Origin: Candidatus Poseidoniaceae archaeon
GTDB taxonomy: Archaea > Thermoplasmatota > Poseidoniia > Poseidoniales > Poseidoniaceae
DNA length: 7,867 bases
NCBI GenBank assembly: GCA_013330765.1
Contig: DUHU01000004.1
Location: 1-7,867 of the forward strand
Direction: 5' to 3'
Position 1 is the first letter of the stretch, and each line of letters opens with the position of its first letter. This document shows, one piece after another, positions 1-5,862 of the stretch. The notes beneath the pieces were generated by a model. It saw only the letters and a list, made by a program, of their open reading frames with translations, was not told the DNA's origin and did not search any database. The position numbers were made by a program, and so were the translations under genes.

Positions 1-2
1 CT

Positions 3-737
3 GGGCAAGGGGCTTCTGCAACGGGGGCTTCGGTCGACGCAGCAACCTTGGGAGCTCGCCCTGATTCGCTCGGGGCAGCCGCCGGCCGTCCGCTCCGTGG
101 GCCAATGGCTCAGGCAGCAGCAGCCCAGCAACCTCGAATGGGTCTGGCGGGGATGCGCGCACCGACGTCTGCCGCACGCTCTCTGGCGCCCTCGGCGCCC
201 GCACCCGTCGTCAAGGCCGTGAAGCAGGTCAAGACGCCTGTGTTGGCCCCAGCAGCCCCGATTCAAGCTCCAGTGGTTCCGCTTGGGGCCGGCCCTGAAG
301 TCACGGCCGAAGAGGCCGTGGACGTCCCACCCGCCCTCGAGCCGACCGTCAGCGTGGAAGACAACGCGCTTCCAACCATGGTGGAAACGGTCGAGCCGAC
401 CCTCGATTCTGTCCTTGAGGAAGCTCACGAGGACGTCGCAGAGGCGGAGATGGAATCGATGCTCGATGAGGCGCCGGCTCAGGCCGTCGAGACGCCACTC
501 CCCGCGCCTGTCGCCGCGCCCGTGAAACCCGGTGGAGACGTGTTCGGCGATCGCCCAATCCTCCAGCCGGTCCGCACCCTGCACGCGCTAGGTGCGCCGA
601 GACCGACGGCTGAACTCAAGCCAGCGATGCCCGTTCTGTCCCCCGCCGGTAAGCTGTCTGTGCTGCAACCCGTCACCACGATGAAGGCACAGCAAATCGC
701 ACCTGTGGAACGGCTCGAACCCCTCGACGAGGATTGA
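3..737 (+). CDS. Ala/Pro/Val-rich hypothetical protein, 3' part only
   Basis: The reading frame is open from the left edge of the window to a TGA at 735-737, so this is the C-terminal part (about 244 residues) of a gene that begins outside. The in-frame TTG at 48 is not needed as a start because the frame continues upstream without a stop. The visible protein is low complexity: Ala/Pro/Val-rich stretches, a Glu/Asp-rich middle section (around nucleotides 410-475), and a Pro-rich end. No membrane helix, Cys pair, catalytic motif or known domain is visible. The last 60 residues contain a short imperfect repeat, ILQPVRTLHAL and later VLQPVTTMKAQ. The composition suggests a disordered tail or linker of a larger protein. 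It lies 44 nt upstream of the surface-protein gene on the same strand and may be co-transcribed with it. I do not recognise a family. That it is coding rests on the long open frame, which ends just before the next gene; strand and frame are fairly secure, function is unknown. Confidence 0.7.
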   Translation, partial: GQGASATGASVDAATLGARPDSLGAAAGRPLRGPMAQAAAAQQPRMGLAGMRAPTSAARSLAPSAPAPVVKAVKQVKTPVLAPAAPIQAPVVPLGAGPEVTAEEAVDVPPALEPTVSVEDNALPTMVETVEPTLDSVLEEAHEDVAEAEMESMLDEAPAQAVETPLPAPVAAPVKPGGDVFGDRPILQPVRTLHALGAPRPTAELKPAMPVLSPAGKLSVLQPVTTMKAQQIAPVERLEPLDED

Positions 738-781
738 GCAAGGGAACGAGCCATTCAAGGCCAAGAGGTCCATCTGGGACC

Positions 782-3184
782 ATGCGAGCACGTCGTGCGG
801 TCCTGCTCACCGTCCTGTTCGTCCTCGGGACCTTCGCTGCAACAGGGTCCGCTTCCCTCATCGATGGAGGCGAAATTCACCAAGGTCCAGATCCCGTTGT
901 GATGTGGTTTTCATCCGGCGGTGACGAAGTTTTGACGCTTGACGGAGACGGCGTTTTCATGGCGCTGCGTTGGAACGGCGGCGCCTACCAAGTCTCACGT
1001 GCGGTCGATTTGAACGTGAGCGTGAACGCCGCACGCCTTGACCTTCAAGGATCACTGTTGGCCGTGGGTCACGCCAACGGCGCCCTCGTTCTGGACCTTG
1101 ACACCGACGAAATCACGCGGGAAATAGCACTGCCTGACCCTGTTGATGAGTTGGATTGGGACGATGACGGCGACATTTGGGTGGTCCATAACGGAGGCCT
1201 TCGCCAAGCCATTGAGCACGAAACAGACGGTCCTTCCGGCACTCGGACCAGCGTGATGAACGCTGGGATTTGCTCTTTCCTGATCCTCGAGGACGGGCGC
1301 GTCCTCAACGGCGGCTTTGACGGCCGCCTACGGGTCCACAGCGACGAAGGAATTCAGGACCAAGACTTGTCGGGCCTTGGAGGAGCGCCTACGCAGCTCA
1401 TCGAAGACGGCGAGTACGTTTGGGGCGGGTTGTCCAACGGGCGGGTCATCCGCTGGAATTCCACCACCTGGTCATCAGAACAAGTCGTAAGCGCCTCTGC
1501 ACCGGTCACCTCCCTCTCGGTTGACGGCGATGGTGGCATGTGGGTTGGTCATCAGAACGGCGCCATCGTGCACCTTGACAGCACCCTTGTGTCCACCCAG
1601 GAGCATCAAACCACGGGTAAGTCTGTGTCCGTTATTCCCAAGGACGACGGGACCGTTCACTTGGTCAGCGTCACCTCCACCAGCACCCGCGTTCGTCTTC
1701 TCGACCTCGACGCGGACGGCGACGGTGTGGCTGATTCGGCCGATGATTTCCCCGACGATGCAGGCCAGACGGTGGACTCCGACGGCGACGGATACGGGGA
1801 CAACACCGACCTTGCAGGCGGCGATCAATTTCCAAACGACCCCACGCAGTGGGCTGATCGTGACGGCGACGGCTACGGAGACGAGGCGGACGGAAACAAC
1901 GGGGACAAGTTCCCGGACGACGGCAATCAGTGGGAGGATGCCGACGGGGACGGCGTAGGTGACAACCAAGCCGATCCCAACGGCGACGCCTTCCCAGAAG
2001 ATCCAACGCAATGGTCCGACCGCGACCGCGACGGCTTTGGTGACGCACCAAATGGTGTCCGGCCTGACGGCTGTCCTGACGCCAACGGTTTCTCGTCAAA
2101 CGACCGCCGAGGTTGTCCCGATCAGGACCTTGACGGCTGGTCGGATCCCGATGCAAATTGGTTGACGGCTCAGGGCGCCGATGCGTTCCCCACCGACCCA
2201 ACACAATGGGTGGATTTGGACGGAGACGGCTTTGGTGACCATCCAGATGGCACCACGCCGGACGCATGCATCACGGCGAGTGGGTCCTCGCTCAGGGCTT
2301 TGGTGCCAGAACTTGGTGCCACGACCAGGTACGTCAGCGAGGCGCATTACGGCTGCCCAGACCTCGACGGTGACGGTTGGGCCGATGCTTCAGAGGTGGG
2401 CGAGGGGATGGCAGAGAATCCCGACGAGCACATGGACCTTGATGGCGATGGCGTGGGTTCCAACAACGATTACAACGACACAAACCCGCTGGTGATCGAC
2501 ATCGAGGATCACTGCTTGCTCAGTTTTGACGACCTGCGCGAGGTCTGCCTTGGATGGAGGAGCACGGAATACCAGGAGTACCTGTCGACGCTCAACGAAA
2601 CCGAACGCAACCGGATGTCCTACAACTACTGGAATCAGAGCCTCTCTGGGTCGTCATCCAGCGGCGGATTGGACATGGGCTTGGTGGCGGAAGTCGGGAT
2701 GGTTGCAGGAGGTATTTTTGTCGTCTGTTCCGTGGTCATTCTGCTGTTTGGATCCATGACAAAACGTGTGAAGCGGCCGTCCCAAGAGAAAAACTTCGGG
2801 TCCTTCGAATTCGACGAATCTGCCAACGAAGAAGCGTTGAGCGGGCAAGCGGGACTCTCCGCGACGGGCGGTCTTGTCGACGACCTCTGGGACGACGACG
2901 ATGCACCACCTCCGACGGAGGCCGATGCGGCGGTTGAAGCAGCCGAAGACGCCCCTGAGGTGACGTCGATGGTCGAACAGGTCGTCCTTCAGTCGGGCGA
3001 CGCTTCAGGGCCCTCAAGTGAACCGGAGACGGCCGTACCGCCTGAAACGACGGAGGTGCCTGGTGAAGATTCACCGGAGCGCGAAGCGCCTCCGGTGCCC
3101 GAAGGTGGGTTGCCGAACGGTTGGTCCATGGACCAATGGAAATGGTACGGGCACCAGTGGCTTGAGCAGAACAAGGAGTCTTGA
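782..3184 (+). CDS. Secreted, membrane-anchored protein with propeller-like N-terminus and thrombospondin type 3 repeats
   Basis: This is an 800-residue type I membrane protein, probably on the cell surface. Residues 1-25 form a signal peptide (MRARR, then a hydrophobic core, then Ala-x-Ala-like sites). Residues about 26-305 contain recurring G(H/L)xNGxxxxLD-like units (VGHANGALVLDLD, VWGGLSNGRVIRWN, MWVGHQNGAIVHLD), which suggests a WD40/PQQ-like beta-propeller. Residues about 308-570 hold nine DxDxDGxxD motifs of the thrombospondin type 3 class, expected to bind calcium, separated by FPxDPTQW linkers. Cys pairs C431/C445, C496/C525 and C578/C589 could be disulfides. N-glycosylation sequons (NDT, NET, NQS) lie just before the membrane. 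A single transmembrane helix spans about 638-659 and is followed by KRVKR, placing the acidic tail (660-800) inside. The tail ends in GWSMDQWKWYGHQWL. I chose ATG 782 because it opens a standard signal peptide; the frame extends to a TTG at 734 that would add a 16-residue hydrophilic leader. An AGAGGT at 764-769 is a possible ribosome site, 12 nt away. The ligand is unknown; adhesion or extracellular sensing is a guess. Confidence 0.9.
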   Translation: MRARRAVLLTVLFVLGTFAATGSASLIDGGEIHQGPDPVVMWFSSGGDEVLTLDGDGVFMALRWNGGAYQVSRAVDLNVSVNAARLDLQGSLLAVGHANGALVLDLDTDEITREIALPDPVDELDWDDDGDIWVVHNGGLRQAIEHETDGPSGTRTSVMNAGICSFLILEDGRVLNGGFDGRLRVHSDEGIQDQDLSGLGGAPTQLIEDGEYVWGGLSNGRVIRWNSTTWSSEQVVSASAPVTSLSVDGDGGMWVGHQNGAIVHLDSTLVSTQEHQTTGKSVSVIPKDDGTVHLVSVTSTSTRVRLLDLDADGDGVADSADDFPDDAGQTVDSDGDGYGDNTDLAGGDQFPNDPTQWADRDGDGYGDEADGNNGDKFPDDGNQWEDADGDGVGDNQADPNGDAFPEDPTQWSDRDRDGFGDAPNGVRPDGCPDANGFSSNDRRGCPDQDLDGWSDPDANWLTAQGADAFPTDPTQWVDLDGDGFGDHPDGTTPDACITASGSSLRALVPELGATTRYVSEAHYGCPDLDGDGWADASEVGEGMAENPDEHMDLDGDGVGSNNDYNDTNPLVIDIEDHCLLSFDDLREVCLGWRSTEYQEYLSTLNETERNRMSYNYWNQSLSGSSSSGGLDMGLVAEVGMVAGGIFVVCSVVILLFGSMTKRVKRPSQEKNFGSFEFDESANEEALSGQAGLSATGGLVDDLWDDDDAPPPTEADAAVEAAEDAPEVTSMVEQVVLQSGDASGPSSEPETAVPPETTEVPGEDSPEREAPPVPEGGLPNGWSMDQWKWYGHQWLEQNKES
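1703..2489 (+). repeat. Degenerate Asp-rich TSP3-type coding repeats
   Basis: This segment of the surface-protein gene encodes nine copies of an Asp-rich nonamer (DADGDGVAD, DSDGDGYGD, DRDGDGYGD, DADGDGVGD, DRDRDGFGD, DQDLDGWSD, DLDGDGFGD, DLDGDGWAD, DLDGDGVGS). Five FP-containing linkers, three of them ending FPxDPTQW, lie between them. The protein pattern is strict but the DNA copies have diverged at wobble positions, so this is an old amplification kept by selection rather than a recent tandem duplication. In the thrombospondin type 3 family the Asp side chains chelate calcium and the region forms a rigid, wire-like stalk. Here it would hold the N-terminal half away from the membrane. Confidence 0.9.
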
Positions 3185-3439
3185 TCAGGACCAGCGGATC
3201 GGAAGGTCCGTACGAAGCTTGGCCAATTCCTCTCCTGAGTAGAGGGGCCGGCCGCCTTCCTTGACCGTGCTTTGGATGAGCCAAAGTACACCGTTCCAGG
3301 CGCTGCGTGTGGCGGTGATTTCGACGTCGCCTAGAGCGGCAACGCCCATGAGTTCGGCTTCGACGGTGGTGGAATCGAAGAGGGCCTTGACGAGATGGCG
3401 GGTCTCGAAGGCCACCTGAGGTGGCTTCCAACTCATCAT
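3185..3439 (-). CDS. Small hypothetical protein downstream of RHH gene
   Basis: A protein of 84 residues from ATG 3439, or 87 from GTG 3448. The GTG overlaps the stop codon of the RHH gene (GTGA). The only Shine-Dalgarno-like stretch, AGGGTG (3453-3448), sits one base from the GTG but about 8 nt from ATG 3439, so I prefer the ATG; a third ATG follows at 3436. Either way translation is probably coupled to the RHH gene. The sequence begins SWKPPQVAFETRHL, has a central alternating segment (GDVEITATRSAWNGVLWLI) and ends DLPIRWS. It has no Cys and no membrane helix or signal peptide. It is too short for a PIN-domain toxin and shows none of that family's spaced acidic residues. I do not recognise the family. 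The tight spacing argues that it works with the RHH protein. The stop abuts the stop of the convergent surface-protein gene. Confidence 0.7.
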   Translation of the reverse strand: MMSWKPPQVAFETRHLVKALFDSTTVEAELMGVAALGDVEITATRSAWNGVLWLIQSTVKEGGRPLYSGEELAKLRTDLPIRWS

Positions 3440-3444
3440 GGTAC

Positions 3445-3687
3445 TCACACCCTGAATGGAGCGAGGTTCAACCGCTCGACGAGGTGGTCCACATCGACGT
3501 CAGCCGTCGCTTTGGCACGCTCACGTAGCAGCTCAAGGCTCCCGTCCATGCGCGCCATGCGTTGGTGCCGGATGAGGTCAAGCAGGACCTCATTCACGCT
3601 CTTGTAACCGCCCAATGAGCGTAAGGTGTTCAGTTGTCTTCGTACTTCGTAGCTCACGCTTACGGAGGTCATTCCCTTCGCTGTCAT
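3445..3687 (-). CDS. Small ribbon-helix-helix DNA-binding protein (ParB/SegB-like or antitoxin-like)
   Basis: An 80-residue protein with the outline of a ribbon-helix-helix (MetJ/Arc/CopG-type) DNA binder. Residues 7-12 (TSVSVS) form the beta strand whose alternating side chains would contact DNA. Residues 13-25 (YEVRRQLNTLRSL) are helix A, a Gly-Gly turn follows, and 30-43 (SVNEVLLDLIRHQR) are helix B. The remaining 37 residues (44-80) are a charged, probably helical tail that could bind a partner. Such proteins act as dimers on inverted repeats, as antitoxins (VapB type), as plasmid repressors, or as centromere-binding partners of ParA (ParG, omega, SegB). It lies 90 nt downstream of a ParA gene on the same strand, with an inverted repeat between them, and runs into the next small gene. 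ATG 3687 is the first start; M6 at 3672 would also keep the fold, and neither has a strong ribosome site. The fold is fairly sure, the exact role is not. Confidence 0.8.
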   Translation of the reverse strand: MTAKGMTSVSVSYEVRRQLNTLRSLGGYKSVNEVLLDLIRHQRMARMDGSLELLRERAKATADVDVDHLVERLNLAPFRV

Positions 3688-3719
3688 CGTGCATCCCAGT
3701 GGTGGGTGCCCTCTCTGCG

Positions 3720-3730
3720 CTACTTAAGTC
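3720..3730 (-). promoter_or_regulatory. Possible TATA-like box upstream of the RHH gene
   Basis: Read leftward, the only AT-rich stretch close to the RHH start is ACTTAAGT (3729-3722), about 38 nt before ATG 3687. Archaeal TATA boxes sit about 25 nt before the transcription start, which would put the RNA start near 3700 and leave a short leader. The match to the usual TTTAWATA box is weak, and read-through from parA is equally possible. Confidence 0.25.
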
Positions 3731-3749
3731 GCGCGAGAAGAGATTCCAC

Positions 3750-3774
3750 CCAAGGGCGATTTTAGCACCCTTGG
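3750..3774. repeat. Perfect 7-bp inverted repeat between parA and the RHH gene
   Basis: CCAAGGG (3750-3756) and CCCTTGG (3768-3774) are perfect inverted copies separated by 11 nt (CGATTTTAGCA). The element begins 4 nt past the parA stop and lies 63 nt upstream of the RHH start. It could be an operator or partition site for an RHH dimer-of-dimers, since these proteins favour short inverted repeats. It could also be an RNA hairpin at the 3' end of the parA message. No T-rich tract follows the hairpin in the leftward direction, which weakens the terminator reading. Confidence 0.45.
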
Positions 3775-3777
3775 CGC

Positions 3778-4740
3778 TCAGCGGCGGCCTTGGGCCTCAA
3801 GGGAAACCCTCGACGGCTCCCTGACGCCAAATTCACGTCGCATGTCCTGGACGCGGCGATGGAATTCCCGCGCCAAGGTCCAGTATTCCAAGGACCCCGC
3901 TCCCGCTCCCGAGGATGTGGGTTTGTTGAGCAAGACGGTGGGGGCGCCCGACCAAGGCGCCTCGGCCACGTTCACCAAGCGGCGGATGGACGTGCTGAAC
4001 AATTTGTTCGGGATGCTCAGCGCGACCTGATCGCACACGTGGCGGGACAGTTTGGAGCGAGCGTCGACCATGGTCATCACGACACCGAAGATCTTCAGGT
4101 TCCGGTTGATCCTCCGCTGAATCATCTTCACGGAATTCATCAGCATGCTGAACCCTTCCAGCGAGTAGTACTCTGCCTGCACCGGGACCATCACCCAGTT
4201 GGCTGCGCTCAAGGCGTTGATGGAAAGCAATCCAAGCGAGGGTGGTGTGTCGATGACGATGTAGTCGAAGTTGTCCACAATGGGGGCAATGGCTTCCTTC
4301 AGTCGCGTCTCACGACCAATCTTGTGGGACAATTCAATCTCCGCTCCAGAGAGGTGGATGTCGCTTGGGAGCAACCAGAGGTTTTCGGTGGTCAGGGTGG
4401 CTGGAGGGCGCCCTTTCTCGTTGCGCAGCATCCAGGCGTTCCTCATCGAGGCCGTCAGATCCTCGGGACCGATGAGGTATTCTTCCATCAGGGGCAATTC
4501 TTCACCAAGGTCGTTGGTCAGAAGGTCGTAAGCCGTCTTTTTGACACGCTTCTTCTCGATGCCAAACGACGTTGCGCAGTTCCCTTGTGGGTCCAAATCG
4601 ATGAGCAACACCTTGGCCGGCGGGAGCCCCATTTTCTTGTGACCTCGGGCCAAAGCAGCGGCGAGGTTGACCGCCGTGGTGGTCTTCGCGCAACCGCCCT
4701 TCTGATTGGCGACCGCGATGACCATCTTGTAGGGGTCCAT
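3778..4740 (-). CDS. parA: ParA/Soj-family Walker-type partition ATPase
   Basis: A 320-residue P-loop ATPase of the ParA/MinD superfamily. The deviant Walker A motif is KGGCAKTTT at residues 14-22, with the signature Lys at 14 and the P-loop Lys at 19; the usual Gly before that Lys is Ala. Walker A' is LLIDLDPQGN (45-54; D48, D50), and Walker B is YIVIDTPPSLG (160-170; D164). There is no N-terminal helix-turn-helix extension, so it resembles chromosomal Soj more than the long type Ia plasmid ParA. It exceeds many Soj proteins because of an insert-like region at about 62-120 and a basic tail. Family members bind DNA non-specifically when ATP-bound and move cargo with a ParB-like activator. No classical ParB is in the window; the RHH gene downstream is the candidate partner. 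ATG 4740 is preceded by GGGAGTGG about 4 nt upstream, a plausible ribosome site. It follows moxR by 61 nt on the same strand. Confidence 0.93.
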   Translation of the reverse strand: MDPYKMVIAVANQKGGCAKTTTAVNLAAALARGHKKMGLPPAKVLLIDLDPQGNCATSFGIEKKRVKKTAYDLLTNDLGEELPLMEEYLIGPEDLTASMRNAWMLRNEKGRPPATLTTENLWLLPSDIHLSGAEIELSHKIGRETRLKEAIAPIVDNFDYIVIDTPPSLGLLSINALSAANWVMVPVQAEYYSLEGFSMLMNSVKMIQRRINRNLKIFGVVMTMVDARSKLSRHVCDQVALSIPNKLFSTSIRRLVNVAEAPWSGAPTVLLNKPTSSGAGAGSLEYWTLAREFHRRVQDMRREFGVREPSRVSLEAQGRR

Positions 4741-4757
4741 GGTTCCACTCCCGGGAC

Positions 4758-4778
4758 AGAGGACTTCGGTCTTCCTCT
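4758..4778 (-). promoter_or_regulatory. Potential leader hairpin upstream of parA
   Basis: In the 61-nt gap between moxR and parA, AGAGGA and TCCTCT form perfect 6-bp arms (4758-4763 and 4773-4778) around a 9-nt loop. In the leftward transcript the hairpin ends about 17 nt before the parA start. Its downstream arm TCCTCT is also partly complementary to the GGGAG-containing ribosome site that follows. It could tune parA translation or mark the end of the moxR message. There is no T-tract and no known riboswitch class is recognised. Chance occurrence in GC-rich DNA is possible. Confidence 0.25.
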
Positions 4779-4801
4779 ATCAACCCCGGCCTTGTTCTGT
4801 T

Positions 4802-5785
4802 TCAGACGGGCTGAACTACAGGCACGGGAACTTCCGACAGAATCTTCCGGACGATGTGGCCACCGGTGATGCCTCGAATCTTGGCTTCAGGCTTCATGAC
4901 GATCCTGTGGCTGATGACCTGCATGGCGACGCTCTTGATGTCGTCAGGCACCACGTAGGTCCGTCCGGCGATGGCGGCTGAGGCGCGCCCGGTCTTGAAC
5001 AAGGCCTGTGACGCACGTGGCGAGGCGCCGTTGACCACGCGGTGGTCCTCACGCGTTCGCTGAACGATCTCGACGATGTAGGAAAGGATGGACGGGTCGA
5101 CGTGAACACCTTCCAAGGCGCGTTGCATGGCGACGACCTTCTTTGGTTCCGTCACTTGGTCAACCTCGTGTTCGTCCTTTCCACGCATTTTGCGACGGGC
5201 GAGAATGGCCTTCTCTTCTGCACGGTCGGGGTATCCCATGCTCATTTTCATCAGGAAACGGTCCATTTGTGCTTCAGGAAGCGGGTAGGTCCCTTCTTGT
5301 TCGATGGGGTTCTGGGTGGCCAGCACGACGAAGGGAGCAGGAAGCTTGTGGGTGATGCCTTCGATGGTCACCTGCTTTTCTTCCATGGCCTCAAGCAGCG
5401 CAGCCTGGGTCTTGGGAGGGGCACGGTTGATCTCGTCCGCGAGGAGGATGTTGGAGAACAACGGACCTGCACGGAGTTTGAAATCCCCCGCTTTCTGGTC
5501 GTACATGTAGGTCCCCATGATGTCGGAGGGCAACAGGTCAGGCGTGAATTGAACACGCTTGAACTTGCATCCAAGCGCGCGAGCGAAGGTGTTGGCGAGC
5601 AGGGTCTTTGCCAAACCGGGGAAGTCCTCAAGCAGCATGTTGCCGTTGGAGAGGATGCCGACGCTCACGCGACGGAGGTTCTCTTCCTTTCCGATGATCA
5701 CCTTTCCGACCTCGCTCATCAGGTCGTTTGCAATCTGGGAGACGGTGCTGATGATTTTCGCGGTGTTCGCGTCTGCTGCCTGCAT
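4802..5785 (-). CDS. moxR: MoxR-family AAA+ ATPase
   Basis: A 327-residue AAA+ ATPase of the MoxR family, about the usual full length. Residues 1-40 are helical and lead into the IIGKEENLRRV segment typical before the P-loop. Walker A is DFPGLAKT (54-61; K60, T61). Walker B is ILLADEINRAPPKTQ (113-127; D117, E118), the hallmark MoxR sequence. Sensor 1 is ATQNP (156-160; N159), followed by EAQMDRF (171-177) with the likely arginine finger R176. A helical lid domain completes the protein. MoxR proteins act as chaperone-like ATPases that mature or insert cofactors into partner proteins, usually with DUF58 and von Willebrand A (vWA) proteins encoded next door. Those partners are absent on both sides here, so the client is unknown. 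ATG 5785 is supported by a strong AGGTGAT ribosome site 3 nt upstream. It lies 77 nt after infB and 61 nt before parA; linkage with parA is suggestive only. Confidence 0.95.
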   Translation of the reverse strand: MQAADANTAKIISTVSQIANDLMSEVGKVIIGKEENLRRVSVGILSNGNMLLEDFPGLAKTLLANTFARALGCKFKRVQFTPDLLPSDIMGTYMYDQKAGDFKLRAGPLFSNILLADEINRAPPKTQAALLEAMEEKQVTIEGITHKLPAPFVVLATQNPIEQEGTYPLPEAQMDRFLMKMSMGYPDRAEEKAILARRKMRGKDEHEVDQVTEPKKVVAMQRALEGVHVDPSILSYIVEIVQRTREDHRVVNGASPRASQALFKTGRASAAIAGRTYVVPDDIKSVAMQVISHRIVMKPEAKIRGITGGHIVRKILSEVPVPVVQPV

Positions 5786-5830
5786 CGTATCACCTATTCA
5801 CTCTGGTAGGCTTGTCCATCCATATTTGAA
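5786..5830 (-). promoter_or_regulatory. moxR upstream region: strong ribosome binding site and possible TATA box
   Basis: Leftward from moxR, AGGTGAT (5795-5789) matches the 16S 3' end closely and fixes the start at ATG 5785. Further upstream, AAATAT (5827-5822) within TTCAAATATGG is the only TATA-like stretch in the 77-nt gap. A start about 25 nt downstream would fall near 5799 and give a short leader holding the ribosome site. moxR may therefore be transcribed separately from ndk-infB. The ribosome site is secure, the promoter is tentative. Confidence 0.45.
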
Positions 5831-5862
5831 CGTGCTTGCGGGCGACATCACCCCTGCATCAC

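Noticed and set aside
734..781. TTG start at 734 overlapping the upstream stop (TTGA)
   Set aside because: It would place 16 hydrophilic residues before an otherwise standard signal peptide. ATG 782 puts MRARR directly before the hydrophobic core.
1671..2267. 198-codon leftward Arg-rich open frame opposite the Asp-rich repeats
   Set aside because: Its regular Arg/His repeats are just the complement of repeated GAC/GGC codons in the TSP3 region.
1703..2489. Regularly spaced repeat units considered as a CRISPR array or satellite
   Set aside because: The units are degenerate at wobble positions, lie in frame in one long gene, and encode a conserved Asp pattern, so they are protein repeats.
3688..3777. 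Gap between parA and the RHH gene checked for a tRNA or other RNA gene
   Set aside because: No cloverleaf or T-loop signature is visible. Only the inverted repeat and a weak TATA-like stretch stand out.
3790..4869. 359-codon rightward open frame opposite parA and the end of moxR
   Set aside because: Antisense shadow of a well-supported ParA gene. The translation is His/Gly/Val/Asp-rich without any domain.
5042..5809. 255-codon rightward open frame opposite moxR
   Set aside because: Antisense to a complete MoxR gene and without recognisable features.
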